Source: Lutraria lutraria
Lineage: Eukaryota > Mollusca > Bivalvia > Venerida > Mactridae
DNA: 64,000 bases
Reading direction: 5' to 3'
Assembly (NCBI GenBank): GCA_964023205.1
Contig: OZ026850.1
Location: 7,079,770 to 7,143,769, forward strand
The notes below the pieces were generated by a model. It was not told the origin of the DNA, ran no database searches, and worked only from the letters and a program-made list of their open reading frames with translations. Each line of letters starts with the position of its first letter. The first letter of the stretch is position 1. The translations under genes and the position numbers were made by a program. This document shows, piece after piece, positions 1-12,870 of the stretch.

Positions 1-1453
1 CAGAATGTAAACAAATGTGTACTGTAGAGTGTAGTGTATTGGATAATCTTATAGTTACTTGGCTTATCAGTTACTTGTCTGTATAGTTGCCTCTCTGATA
101 GTAGGCCTATTGTACATCATTTATTAAATAGCCACTGAGCAATAAACTTAAAGTATAAAACCATCTCTGAGTTGGAGTTCTAATGTAAGTGCTTACATAT
201 AAAATAGAGAAACACTACATGTACTATCAAAGGAGACCTAAGAAGTGCGTGCCTGATAGAGCAGTATGGGTTGACATTCCATGTACTTCCATAAAAAGAG
301 CATCCTGTCAAAACCATGGTGCCTCGGATTCAAACAAATGATTTATTTGGACATGCAAAACTGATACATGTATCTTAATTCCTATTGATTTGTGTATGAT
401 ATGTTATATATTTATAACACTTTTTAACAGTTCTGTCTTTTGACTTTAAAATTCACTAAAATATGAACCACTTAAGTTGTTGGACTTAACCCCCCCCCCC
501 CCCCCCCCCCCCACTTGCACACATTCAGACATTCATCGTACCGCTCACGGGTGACTCAAATTTGTATTTGCAACATGCCTTAAAAAAATCCTGGCTAGAA
601 CCCTGAGCTTTGTTACGCTTTGGTGCCGCTTTGCACGCCGCTTTAAAGCGCCATCAAAGCGCCGTTGGTGTGAACTTAGCATAAACTGCATGAGTAGTAA
701 ACATTTTTTTTAGTAAAACTGTTGATTTCTTTGGAGTGTTACTTATCCAAAAAACTTGGTCGTTGTGGACTGGTCCGTTTTGGAAGTGGGCCGTTTTGAC
801 CCGATACCGTCGGAAATAGTCGAGTATTGCGATGGATTGTGGTATTCTCTCGATATCATTTTAGCTATTTTCAGCAGTTGCAAATCCATGTGTGTATATA
901 ACTTATATTGATCAAGTCCTTAGTCTAACGAACTCGCTAACTCGTCTTTCTCTTGATTCTGTTTTCTTTCATTTTTCTGATGTGTATCATTATATATTTA
1001 GTAACTAAAAAGTGCACACCTCTTTTGAATAATTTATTTCTTTCTCTATGTACCGTTATATATATATATTGTCTATAATACTGTTGCATAACGGCTTGAA
1101 CAATTATCTCTAGTTCATAAAGTCCAACTAATTAGACTGTTTGCAAAGACTAGATACTTTTTGACTTGGCCCGTCCCACATGGCCCTTCCGAATTCGTTC
1201 ACGAAAATCGGCCAACCAGAAAGCCGAATTAGTAGGGCTAAAAAAGCCTATAGCCTATAGCCTGGAGAATTTTATTTTTTATTTTTCCAAAAAGCTTATT
1301 GAGACCAGAGTATATATGGGAAATACAGAACAAAACACTGATAACTGTCCTTTCGTGAGATTCAGCATTTCTGACATGATAAATAGAAATATCATACATT
1401 CTGGAGATTTTTCTATCAGTACCCAGGTGGAGTTCTGACAACCACAAACATGT
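1..1453. other. no gene recognised; intergenic or intronic AT-rich DNA
   Basis: I see no exon with convincing splice sites and coding character here. The short frames at about 1166-1650 on the + strand lie opposite a better-looking minus-strand remnant. A 23-base C run sits at 490-512, and 601-680 has a short self-complementary patch around AAAGCGCC. Confidence 0.5.
490..512. repeat. poly-C homopolymer
   Basis: Uninterrupted run of about 23 C. Similar C or G runs occur near 59449, 60270, 60319 and 60895. The true length is uncertain because such runs are error-prone in sequencing. Confidence 0.9.
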
Positions 1454-1786
1454 CTACTTCTTTGAACACCTTCCCCTTTTTGGAACAAGAGGCTTCTTCT
1501 CAATTAGAAACATATCATAAATGGAATAAAAATTATCATCCACTGCAAGGCAATTTTCACTACCACAGTAATAGCAAACAGGGGCATAACCTGAGTACGT
1601 CAGATACTTTCCATACAAAAACAGACCTATTTCCTTTCACTACATGATACAGCCTCAGCTATTTTGATTGATGGATCGCACTGTGTCAGCCTGGAGTCGA
1701 GTTTGGTTCGACCAACAAACACCTTGGTGCAACATTGGATATGGTCAATCGGTGCCGTTTTGTCAAGTTTGCCGGTCACAAAATCG
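1454..1786 (-). pseudogene. decayed C-terminal fragment of a zinc-binding multi-copy gene
   Basis: On the minus strand a frame beginning near 1785 runs about 53 codons to a stop. After a frame change a second stretch contains YAPVCYYCGSENCLAVDD and later KKPLVPKRG, ending at a stop at 1454-1456. A CxxC pair followed by a hydrophobic and acidic turn resembles the C-terminal zinc ribbon of uncharacterised proteins that are multi-copy in molluscs and other marine invertebrates (from memory, not searched). The second expected cysteine pair is missing and frames change, so I call it a relic rather than a gene. It could instead be an exon of an unmodelled gene. Confidence 0.35.
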
Positions 1787-3369
1787 TTTTAAACTTATAA
1801 ATACAATTATACTCAACACGGAGAACCTGACAAGTTTGTCATAGCATACACTTATACTGCACATTTTACTAACATGCGACACCCATTGATGATGGCGATT
1901 TTCTTTTCAAAATAAAATTTGACGGGGCAGCACTAAAAAGAGGGGGTGGGTGGGGATCATAATAAAGCAATTAATTTATAATGACCTAACATATATTATA
2001 TATATTAGACATGTATGTAAGTGGTCAAATACAGCAATTTTTTACTATCCCAGTTCTGTGCCAAACACCTGTGCCAATTACAAGTCAATTGATACAGTAG
2101 AGCTCAATTGTATAATTTTTTTATAGGCTATGTCATGCTAGAAATATCGTGTCGTCTTATGATTTCGAAACGACGAAAGTTCTTATGTTTTCGATGGTTT
2201 TCATTTTCTCAAGATTGCATCATGATCATGCAAGATTTCTTCAAGCCCCGCCCCCTCCGAATTGTGTAATTTATCTTAATTTTGGTATGATCTCCGATGA
2301 AATTATAAATTGATATCACAGACGTGTAGTACAACCCGTAGCTCACTTCATTTGATAAGTTGTAAAGTCTTGCTCCACATACATTTTGGGATTTTTATTG
2401 AAAATGTAAGATGTACTAATAATCAATTCTAAGAAATTTTAGCGAAAAATAAATAAGACATGAACACTTTTCAAACACCCTGTAGTGGACAGGAAATATT
2501 ACTGAACATTGCATGATGGTTGTGTGATCTACATAGCAGACGAGCCAAATTCCCAGTCTAGGTCAAAATATTTTCAGAGTTTTTCTTATTTTCATTTTTA
2601 ACGATATTGTTGTTAAAGTGATAAAATGGCGTAGTGAATTAAGCGGTTATTTGCTGCGTGCTTTATATATTGTGGGGATCGTATAATATCAAGGTCGAGC
2701 ACATTGCGTAAATAAAAAGTGACGTCATTCTACTTCCTGTCAATCTTTTATGCCCAGAAAACAGAAAGTATCGAAAACACGTACGTATCGAATACATGAT
2801 GTCAACCGACAATACAGCTAATTGCTGGTCTTAAGGTACCCACATTTGTCTCGACTGATAAAATTTCTGATTTTTTCGTTTCTATAACGGGTGATTCAAC
2901 AATTTTCATCAGAAAACAATTGAATAAGGACATTAAAAGTGTTTTTACTGGTAAACTTAACTGTTATTGAAATAAATGAACACAGACTTTTTATGCGCAT
3001 ACCCACTTTCTTGTTTGAAAGAAGGAATTAAAGATGATATTTTAAAAAATATTGTGCCCGCTCGCTCAAATCGGAAAAGTAAAAAATAATATTTAAAAAA
3101 ATATTTCGGTCGCTCGCTTGCTCTCGTCAGAAAAAAAATCTGATGAACAAGTTATTAAATTGGTGTGGCCTTAAGTTAATAAGAGTATCCCAGGAAATTA
3201 ATTTCATTTGTTAGAGTCTCTGTCTATAACAAAAAAAAAAAAACACTAAATGAAGTAAAAGAAAATACTCTAGATCAATGTAGTATTATTGTTTATATGG
3301 ATGTAATTCCATATTTGCTCTCATAAACAGTAGTAACGTTATCAATGTCTATTCTCGACTTTCCAGTAG
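1787..3369. other. no gene recognised
   Basis: AT-rich DNA without a supported exon. A weak inverted pair around CTTAAGG near 2832 and 3170 could mark an old MITE of about 340 bp, but the arms are too short to claim. Confidence 0.4.
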
Positions 3370-3498
3370 CCCATAATCCTTTGCGACATGGTGACTTCCG
3401 GTTTACTTCCGTGTTTCACAACATTGGCTTTACAAGTTTACAAAACGATCACTGATAACGATAATTCTTAATGACATAACGAACCAACTACATCGTAG
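3370..3498 (+). promoter_or_regulatory. promoter and noncoding first exon of the left inverted unit
   Basis: Positions 3370-3404 contain CCCATAATCC, a GACATGGTGA block and ACTTCCGGTT, the last being the reverse complement of an ETS site (ACCGGAAGT). The sequence ends at a consensus donor, TAG|GTAAGTAG, at 3498/3499. The 35-base block recurs with one mismatch in opposite orientation at 9974-10008, where a GTAAGTA donor lies at a similar distance. I read it as a TATA-less promoter with a short untranslated exon. No transcript evidence is available. Confidence 0.5.
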
Positions 3499-3943
3499 GT
3501 AAGTAGTGGCTTGAAGGTATTAATTACAGTTTAAATATTTCGCTGTCAATTGTTTTAACAATATATTACGGTCTCCAAATTCTACATTCAAGTGGGTGGG
3601 GTAAATCAACGGTATTTAATTTTTCCCTGTCTATTATTAATTTTACTGACTAAAATGAGAGGCTGTGTCTTCTAACAATGTTAAATGATGTAAAACTACA
3701 TAGCTGCATGATTTATTTAAAAAAATCATAACAGCAGGCACAATATTATATAGAAGATGGCATTAATTGTAAAGTTTAAGGGTATGTACATATATAACTA
3801 TAAGGCCCCATCTGAATTTTGTGGGTTTTGACTTCTGGTTTGTGCTCATTTCACAAACTGTTATTTTTTTGTCACTTTGACAATAGTGTTAATTTTTGTA
3901 AAAAATAAGTGAAATGTTAAATATTAAACTATATTATTTTCAG

Positions 3944-4222
3944 AGGATGGACATTCCGGTTCCTTCTACTACCTGTTCAACAATAATTGTTGGTGGATCA
4001 GTCGGGGCTCATTGCTAGGCGATACAATTAATGCACAAGGGCTCTACACTGAGATGTGTGGAAGTTGTCATGTTATTGTTTTACCGAAGGATGAGAAGCA
4101 AAATAAAAGCTGGCTGGACCAAATAAGACGGGACGTCATCTATACAGATATATGCTAATGGGAAAACCATTCCTTTTGAGCCAGAAATTCCTTCCCGGGT
4201 TTGCTCAGCACATTTGTTGAAG
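3944..4222 (+). pseudogene. THAP zinc-finger-like exon, frameshifted
   Basis: The exon is bounded by an acceptor (TATTTTCAG, ending 3943) and a donor (GTATAA at 4223). From 4066 it reads CHVIVLPKDEKQNKSWLDQI, then RRDV, and after a one-base frame change ends EIPSRVCSAHLLK. A Pro-Lys-Asp-Glu block with a central Trp, then an R-V-C-S-x-H closing pair, is the pattern of THAP DNA-binding domains (C-x2-4-C ... C-x2-H). The N-terminal cysteines are not in the same open frame and a stop follows YTDIC. THAP domains occur in P-element-type transposases and host regulators; which one this came from cannot be told. A sequencing indel is an alternative explanation for the shift. Confidence 0.5.
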
Positions 4223-5374
4223 GTATAAATTTGCATAGCACTCTGATAAAATCATCAAAGAACATCAGTACAAAACAACTTGAAATTGTTTCAGTTTAAT
4301 TTTTAAATGTTAGTAAAAAATGTTCCAAATGAATGATAACATATTTTATTCATCAGTTTGTCTGACTTTCTTGCTTCTATTTTTATTATATGTGCAAGGT
4401 ACGAAATTGTGCCACTAAAAGTGAAATAGTGATTGAAGTTACAGTGTCAACTTTAAATTTGTGTTTTGCCAATGACTATACTTGCATTCCAATAAACGCA
4501 GTGTAAATTATCATTTTGACTGTGAATTTTACTCTATTGTATCTAGCATTGATCAAAGAAATGATTTTGTGATAGTGTTGTTTGATGGTTGCTGATATGC
4601 TATCGTTATTTGACGTTTCATGAAATCAAAATATAGTGCAATTAGTCTATTACAGGGTATTTTTCAAAGTAATTTAGTAAATAATATTTTAATTCTACAA
4701 CCAGTATTAGGTCAAATAAGTGCGAAAAGAAAATAGTTAATTTGGCCTTCAAAATATTGTGTTTGGTAATTCATATTATTTGTAAAGCTTCTTTCTGTTT
4801 ATTTTTTCCAGGTGTACAGACTTCACCACAGTCCAATATGACTCATCTGAGTGACCAGTTCAAATAAAAAGTACAGCGATCACTACATTTCCCAAAATCA
4901 TGGTTGATGATTATGTTAAACTAGACACTTTCAATCCAGATTATAACTGCAGATGATTCTAGGTTGAGTGACTTGGAGAGGCTATTAAGGTCAAAGCAGT
5001 TGAGACTGGAAAAACATTAAGGATAGTTTGTGTTTTAGTTTTAAGGCAACCTACCAAATTGTGCTGTTTTGTCTCTATGTGCAATCATGAAATCGAGAAC
5101 AAAACCAACAGGTGTGAATTACTGGAGAGGAAAAGCAACCAGCACTTTAAATTAATCGCCAACAGTGTATTCCAGGCAATTTCATTGTAGACGTAGTACA
5201 AACTTTTGATTCAAGTGTTGTTTTTTCAGTACTTGGATGAACATTCTGTGCTCAGAGTCAATTATTTGTGTGTAAGGTTGCATCGTAAATTTGTATCGAT
5301 TTATATGTGTTTGTTAAAGATTGTTCCGAGTCAAGTGAATTGATATTAGAAATAATTAACATCACATAGTTATT

Positions 5375-5402
5375 ATATATGGCCTGGTGCACAAATTATG
5401 GT
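5375..5402 (+). repeat. left inner inverted repeat (28 bp)
   Basis: A 28-base block containing GGCCTGGTGCACAAATTATG is matched exactly in reverse complement at 7439-7466. It lies downstream of the left unit, as its partner lies downstream of the right unit, so it may be a shared 3' flank of an inverted gene duplication. Confidence 0.8.
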
Positions 5403-5667
5403 GCATTTCCTTAAATTTGACTGTAATGGCTCAGTTTTTATAAGTTGTGTAATATTAGCTTTTAAAGGTTGACGTTTTCTTTCAGTATGTATACTCCTGC
5501 AGATGTGCAAAAAAAAGAGCCATTTTTGCCTGTAATGAATTAGCATCTAGTTTTTTCACTTTTTTTAAAAAAATGCAGTTGTTGGGAGATGGAAAGTAAA
5601 GTATTATGAGACTTCTAATTCAATAAGAAAAATTAAAGCGGGTTGATCTGATACCCTATATATTTAA

Positions 5668-5931
5668 CAGGGATTTATTGGAGCGATTTTATAGCTGAAA
5701 TTCAGTCATATTCCCATTGGAAAATAGTATCTTTTTTTCCCAATTCACAGACAAAAATTTCCCAATCCCCCCCTCAGAATTTTTTTTTATCAATCTTATA
5801 AGTTCATTAACATAACTATTGGTATTAAATAAGTTGTTGCTATACATTTTTCCCCGATTTTGATTAAACACTGCAAAAACTACCAATCCCAAGGCTATGG
5901 GTCAAATTCCCAAAATACTGAAAAAAAACTG
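5668..5931. mobile_element. hAT-like MITE, relative of the 19174-19484 copy
   Basis: Begins CAGGGATTTATTGG and ends AAAAAAAACTG, with internal text (GATTTTATAGC, ATAGTATCTTTTTTTCCCAA, AAGTTCATTAACAT) shared with the element at 19174-19484. The C-A-G-G start and C-T-G end match that copy. No clean target duplication is left here, so it is the older or more decayed copy. No coding capacity. Confidence 0.6.
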
Positions 5932-7438
5932 TATTAAGATACACCCACAAATAGTGGATACTTCTGTGACAAAGTTCAAGTTATTTATTTCAATATTCCA
6001 TAAAATCTAATGTTTAAAAAATGTGGTTTATACTTAAAAAATGCCTAAATTTAAAATACTGTGAAAAAATAACACCATCATATTTTCTGGGTAACTTACT
6101 GAAGATCTAGTCAAATCTATATTATAAATTTTTGATAAAAAATACAACAACAAAATTTCATCCCAGAGTTTGGCAGGCCTTTGGAGTTAAATCCAGTGGC
6201 CACATTAGATGTTAATCAGTGCAATTATCAAAGGTCTTAGGGAGTAAGTCCCAGAACAGTATGGGGTCCTTAGATATCATCAAAAACATGTGTCACCAAA
6301 AGTTTTATGGTCATACATTGTTTATTGCAGCTGACAAGTATGACACTTTTCAAGACTAATATATACCATCAGATAAGATCAAATAATGATAAAATCAATT
6401 GTTCATTATGATAAAACAATGTGTTTGTAAAAATGAATTGCCAAATGCAACATGAAATTTACATGAAAAACAAAATAAAACAAGAAATTATTAATTTGTG
6501 TCCTCAATTATAAGCTTAATAGCAAAATAATGATAATCTAAACTGCAAAATATCTCACTTAGAACATTTTTTTAGGTTAATTAATTAATGCTATTATTAA
6601 GTGATGAGTGAAAAGAAAGATAATTTAAAGAGCAAAATAAATCAATAATTTCATTAATTAGTGCTATAATTAAGTGATGAGTCGAACAGGTGTCAAATCA
6701 GTGTAATAAAAATAACAAAAAATAGTTTATTATAACTTTATTCTTCTAAATGTTAATAAAGATGAAGATGTGTTCTTGTTAGCTACTGAAATAATGTAAG
6801 AACTATAAACTAAGCATGATGTAAGTACAAAAAGGGGCAGTCAATGACTTAAACTCAATACAGGACCTGCCTATCAACTGTGTAATGTCCATCCCCTTAA
6901 TGTAATATCTTTCCCCTTTCATAAAAAAAAAAAAAAATGCTTTGAATATAAATTAAGAATGAAAAGAACTGTTTTTGTAAGTTTTATGTCTGTATATCTG
7001 TTACTTCAGTGAATTACAGCTTTTTAATGCTAAAATGGCAATAATTATATCTTTAGATTTAACACAGGAACGAATGCTAGTTTTTTCCTATTTATGTGTT
7101 ATTTTCAACTGCTTCATATTTCTATATAAATGATTTTCCTCATGAAAAAGACGATGTATATTGAAATAGTATGTACTGAAATAGCAAATGGTATGAAATA
7201 AGGACAGTTGAAACTTTCTTTGTTTTCTGGTTATACATTTAAAAAGGTGTAATGCTACTGTCAGTAATGTCTGTCCCCAATCTGTGTCTATGAACATCCA
7301 AGAAATAATAAAAACCAGAGTGAAAGTTATCTTTTCATTACTGGGTTGTGTTTCTAGATGGTCTAGACTTACTTAAAAAGTGGAAAAATACAGAAAATTC
7401 AGTACTTTATTTTTTGGTCCTAATGCTAACTCAAATGA
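5932..7438. other. no gene recognised; spacer between inverted arms
   Basis: Very AT-rich DNA with no supported exon. It separates the two inverted units and has no evident partner in either arm. A similar motif with ATTAATTAATGC/GTGATGAGT occurs twice near 6580 and 6655, suggesting a small local duplication. Confidence 0.4.
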
Positions 7439-7466
7439 ACCATAATTTGTGCACCAGGCCATATAT
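7439..7466 (-). repeat. right inner inverted repeat (28 bp)
   Basis: Exact reverse complement of 5375-5402. It sits beyond the 3' end of the minus-strand unit whose promoter is at 9974-10008. Confidence 0.8.
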
Positions 7467-8326
7467 ATGAGTTGATATATAATTATAATTAAATATATAA
7501 TTTTTTATACCTATGTAATGTTATTATTTTAATATACATATATGTATATCAATATGACTGCAGTTGAAATGACAAGAAAATAAAGTGTATATTTATCTAT
7601 TTAACTCTTATTTAATAATCTTACTATTGAATTATAATTTCATCCCCTATTTATGGGGGAAACATTCTGTAATGTGCAATCTGCCACACAATGTTTTCTA
7701 CCAATTTATTGTGTTCTTTATGACCCTGAGTCTTCAAATTTCACTGGTTGTCTGGTGTTATGTAAATGATCACTATTGTTTTTAGGGTCATAGGTCACAT
7801 TGACTTGAAGAGCAGAAACCGGTTCCTTATTCAGTCTGTGAAATTAAGGTTTGAAATGAGGTTGTCTGAAACAGAACTTTTAGCTGCTTTTGCTATGATT
7901 TATTAATGAAAACTTGGTTGTCCAAACCAAAATTTTGGTTCTCCAAATGTAAAATTGGTTGTCTCGGACAACTGCTAATTTTGCAGACTGCTTATTACCA
8001 ACAGTCTAACATGTATGTCGGGCAATACCATTTAGTTTCATAGGGCGATCAGAAAAACACACTGCCATAATAAGGAACAGTGGAAATTATGATCTGCACT
8101 GGTTGCAAAGACATCAGTATTTGCCACCGGAAGGTGAAGAGTTAAATGAGGAACATTCAGTAACAAACTTGATGTAAAAGTAACATATTTATTAAATATG
8201 AATTCAACCTACAAGTTAATTGAGACATTGTTCCGAATCTACAGTATAAACATGAAGGAATCTTCTTGTGTACAATGATAGTATGTACAAACAGATTTAC
8301 GAACTCAGTTCAGACAGAAATATCTG

Positions 8327-8469
8327 TCACTGAGGGTTAATGTTCTGATAACAACACTTCATTGGCAGTTTAATGTCTGCATCATTGTCTCTACATGCTT
8401 TCTTCAGTTGGTCTGCTTTAAGGCAAGCAACACTGTTACAATCTTTCAAAATGAGTAGATGTTCTCTTT
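8327..8469 (-). CDS. candidate terminal exon of the right inverted unit
   Basis: On the minus strand a good acceptor (TTTTCTTTCAG) precedes an open stretch reading REHLLILKDCNSVACLKADQ and continuing to a stop at 8327-8329, with a mixed, non-repetitive composition that looks coding. An AATAAA on the minus strand at 8188-8193 would serve as polyadenylation signal. The only open phase needs an upstream exon ending in phase 1 with A, C or G. The exon at 8759-8870 does not supply that, since joining it would create a stop, so the gene model is incomplete. No family recognised. Confidence 0.35.
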
Positions 8470-8758
8470 CTGAAAGAAAATAAGCATACATTATAAAATG
8501 TAAGTAACAACAATGACTACAAAGTAACTTGCTTTCTACCAAAAGCACTCTGTTTTCAATATACAATATGCGAAGCTCTGCCTGTTTAATTATATATAAA
8601 AAATATAATAGCTTCTTTTGATTTATGAAAATTCAATATGTGTGGCATGGGTTTGATCCCCAGTATAGACCTAAAAATATTGAAAATTTAATTCCTCAAA
8701 TTTTCAGTCCTTTTATTGTTATATAAATGTCAATTACATAAATACTTTTTATACTTAC

Positions 8759-8870
8759 AAAGTTTAATGTAAACTTTGACAATATGCTTCCAATACTGAA
8801 CGCTATATGAGTGCGACATGCTTCGATTGCTGTTCACCAAACTACCAATAAATACACACTTCAAAAGACT
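8759..8870 (-). CDS. candidate internal exon of the right inverted unit
   Basis: On the minus strand it is bracketed by CCTATTTCAG and GTAAGTAT. It is open in a single phase for 37 codons, including SMSHSYSVQYWKHIVKVYIK. The first exon and donor of the same unit lie at 10008-9887. Function unknown. How it joins the exon at 8327-8469 is unresolved; a small missed exon, a GC donor near 8520 or decay are all possible. Confidence 0.3.
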
Positions 8871-9886
8871 CTGAAATAGGAATATCAATCATATAGCAAG
8901 CTTATTCAAAATAAATTTCAGTTCTCAGTTCACTGATCTCAGTTCAGTCAGTTGATCTAATGTCAAATAGATTTACGTGCTATATCTGAGCCCATTATCT
9001 TGCGAAACTAGTTTAAGTACAGAGAGATAACATACATTGTATGTTTTGTTTGCTTTTAGTAATCAGGTATATATGCACAAAAAACATGGATAACAACAGG
9101 CAGCGAGCAACGGTTCATACCAGAAGCTTCTGTACATCAAACACTACCTGAACTATCATGTATCTCGAAGAGTTTTCAAAAGGCAAAAAATTGGCCAGAC
9201 ATTCAGACTGATAAATTTAAGCTTGAAAATTCTGTCGGGACGAAAGGAAGTCTGTCATGTGTTTAAACAATTATAAATGTGTATACATCAGATAAATAAG
9301 AAGCGGCAAGCCGGACAACTGGTTTGGTTAGAGAAGATTCTTTAACAGACTAACACACAATCTAGCAGACTAGTCCTTTGGTATGGCGCGCCTTTTGCGA
9401 AGTTTGATCTATATGTCTATATTTCAAATGGATCTGTATTTGTTTGATACATGTAATATACTGTGATACAATGATTATTTATAATAGTCTATGACTGTAA
9501 CAGTTACTATCTGGTGTTTAAGTAAATTAAAAAAGAACAAGATTCTGATTCCTACAATCTAAGTCAGTTGGCATAACCAGAGACATATCTGGCATAATGA
9601 CGTATTTTTTAATGTCACTACATGTAAGTTATATGCATATTATGATCATGCCACTCGATTTTATGACTGAATATAATGAAAGCGTGCAATCAGACATCAA
9701 AATACAGTAAAAATAACAGTTTTTTAAGGATAAACAAAAATTTACAAACATTTGTTTACATTACCCCACCCACCGTTAACGCTTGACATCAAATTTGTTA
9801 AACGAGGTTTTGACGTTTGTAACTCTTTTTAAACTGTAAATTGTGTGTTAACTTAACGAAATTGATAGGTATTATTAAATACTTAC

Positions 9887-10008
9887 ATTCATTACTTGTC
9901 TAATGTTCCAATCAATTAGTGTTTTAGGCTCAAATTGTAAATAACCGTTCTCTTGTTTTTCTACATGGAAACGAAACCGGAAGTCACCATGCCGCAAAGG
10001 ATTATGGG
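9887..10008 (-). promoter_or_regulatory. promoter and first exon of the right inverted unit
   Basis: Reverse complement carries CCCATAATCC, GGCATGGTGA and ACTTCCGGTT in the order of 3370-3404, with one mismatch in 35 bases. It reaches a GTAAGTATT donor (9881-9886 on the + strand). Further similarity continues into the intron: an AATT(T)ACAGTTTAAA block and GTGGGTGGGGTAA occur collinearly in both units. Confidence 0.55.
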
Positions 10009-10586
10009 ATTCTGGAATAAGGCGAATGATATCAATGACAATGTTTTTCTGTGTCGAATTGTGATGTTGACGAAACGCGTGACATAACAGGAAAATTTGA
10101 CAACCAAAGGCCTTTGATAATATTAGAGCAAATATTTACCTATGGAGTCTCGAGTTACAGTCAAAAAAAGGTGTCTAACAAATTCTTTAGATTCTGTTCA
10201 GGTCATAAATAAACTTCCAACTTCTGTTTATCACAAACTGAAATGATTCACAAATCGTTCAAATTGCCATTTATGCAAAGGGCAGGGGAGACACGCTACA
10301 CAGAGCTTTTAGTTTGCCACGCCTACTCTCCCGCCCTATTATTACAAAGCCACACCCACAAAAGTTTATCCTGCAGGGAGTGTACATAACCAAGGGTCCC
10401 TGACATAACATAATTATTATATATTGTCCCTGTATGAATCTAGAATACACACGTATATTTTCATGTCAGATGAAATTTCTGCTAAAAGGTCTGGGAATAT
10501 GTCAATCAACAGGATCAATTAAGGACTCATGAATACGTGAGTTTATATTTTAAGTCCTTATCAAGGTCAGAGACGTATAATATAAT

Positions 10587-11472
10587 AATCGATTCATCAC
10601 AACAGATATGCAAAATCATTTATTTATCAATAACAAAATAGACCATTTCCAAAAAAAACATTTATATGCCGCAAATGCCTGTAAGTGATCCAAAATACCA
10701 AAGTATTAAATTGTATTGCCAATGCAGATAACCATATATAATTGATAGCATGAATCGATGTGACAACATAATTGAACACATATCGTAAACTCAAGTGGTT
10801 CCATAAAAATTGTATGACTTTTTGTAGTAAAAATGTGTGTACTTCCTGTTCATGGTGAATATTGAACTATTTCGGTTTGATTTGATAGTTGCCTGTTAGA
10901 ACATGCATTACATTATTTAGATTATGTTTTAACTTAGTGTTGAATACTTTTGTTACATACTTGGAAATCTTCTCATATACACTTTAATTCTTAGTTAAAA
11001 TCATGACTGACACCGCCACATCACATCATAAAACACACATCATCATAACAGATAAATCATTTATTTATCCATAACAAAATAGACCATTTCCAAAAAAAAT
11101 TTAAATGCCACAAATGCCTGTAAGTGATCCAAAATACCAAAGTATTAAATTGTATTGCCAATGCAGATTACCATATATAATTGATAGCATGAATCGATGT
11201 GACAACACATATCGTAAAATCAAGTGGTTCCATAAAAATTGTATGACTTTTTGTAGTAAAAAAATTGTGTACTTCCTGTTCATGGTGAATATTGAACTAT
11301 TTCGGTTTGATTTGAGAGTTGCCTGTTAGAGCACGCATTACATTATTTAGATTATGTTTTCACTTAGTGTTGAATACCTTTGTTACATACTTGGAAATCT
11401 TCTCATATACACTTTAATTCTTAGTTAAAATCATGACTGAGACCGCCAAATCACATCATAAAACACACATAC
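10587..11472. repeat. two tandem copies of a ~438-bp segment
   Basis: The segment with ACAAAATAGACCATTTCC, AAATGCCTGTAAGTGATCC and GTACTTCCTGTTCATGGTGA occurs at about 10590-11030 and again at about 11030-11472. Only scattered substitutions and a few indels separate them. It is a simple direct duplication without coding potential. Confidence 0.85.
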
Positions 11473-11699
11473 AAGCACATGTACAACAAACATGGATTGT
11501 ATCCATATAATTATATTGTTTATATGCATATATTTCCTTGGAGTATTTCATGTTCTATTTTCATTTATATAATACATACATCAACATTATTAATATTGTA
11601 ATACTTTACCAACACATATAGAGATTTTCCAATACATACAAGTGTATATCAAAATGATCAATCTAGCACACGTATGATCTTATACACCGACGTGTACAC

Positions 11700-12160
11700 T
11701 AAAAAGCCGATTATCGCGGCCCGTGAAAAAAATGAAAACATGCGTCTACTTTAACTCATTGTAAATCGCGTTTTACTCCATAAATTTTCAATATCTTTAC
11801 ACTTATGAAAACTAGATTACAATACCTTTTTAATCATGTAGATTTAAAAAATATGTGTTTACAAATAAAAAAGATAAGATGGGGGGCCATGTTTTCCGAA
11901 CCAAATTTTACGGGCGATAAAAAAATTAATATATGAGTCGAATTCAACTCGCGATAAAAAACGTTTTACTAACTCAAATTTAAGTTTGTTTACAGTTATG
12001 AAAACTATAGAGCTTAAGGTTTCCAACAGTATTAATCTTAAAAAAATATTACGGAATAAAAAAGTTAAGATGGGGGGCCATGTTTTCCGAACACCAAATT
12101 TTGTGATAAAAAAATATATGTTTTACCTATCTTTAACCAAGAATAAATATATAAAAACAA
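11700..12160. repeat. diverged local duplication (~190-bp period)
   Basis: AAGATGGGGGGCCATGTTTT plus a following CCGAAC...CAAATTTT block occurs near 11875 and again near 12066. Weaker matches lie around CGATAAAAAA. No gene is supported. Confidence 0.6.
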
Positions 12161-12870
12161 CATATATACATATATACAAGTCCATCAAATATTGTTTCTG
12201 ATTATGCATATGTGGTTATTTATACAACATGCAGTGGTTTTGTCTTGAAAGAGGTCATTAACTAAGGAAATATCCAGTTTTTGCTGAAAAGAAAAGCTTA
12301 GAGACCTAACATTTCACATGATAACTTTCTTATATGAACATGGACATGTACTTTTCATGTCATATTTTTAATTGGTGTTAAACCTACTTCAGCATAATCA
12401 ATGTCATTCAAAATCCTTGTTACTCCTTCAATACGTAAAAAATGTATAAACATTATTCATAACCCCTTATTTTTTAGCCATTTTATAGATCTTAATTTGG
12501 TAAATAACTCAGTGTTTGAAATAGTACACAGTCAAGAAATAGGCATAAAGTAGACATTTAATGCTTTAAGTTTCTTCCACATTCAGGCTGTGATACAACC
12601 AGTACATTATTTAAGTGATTTGATTAATATTTACTGAAATATTTGTTTTTTTTTATCTACCCACACCCCTTTTTCAAAACCATTATTAGGAAAATTACCG
12701 ATTTTGGGTATATCACTAAAAAGTAATTTTACGAAAAAGTTAAATCATGGACATATACTTTTCATACTAAAAACTGAATGACAACATGTTATTCTTCAAA
12801 ATTAGATAAGAATCGAAACATCCTTGTTACAAGAAAATTTTTCGATTTCACGAGTGATCACCCTTAAATG

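Noticed and set aside
1166..1647. Two short + strand frames as small genes
   Set aside because: They lie opposite the zinc-binding relic on the minus strand, begin without context and show no conserved motif.
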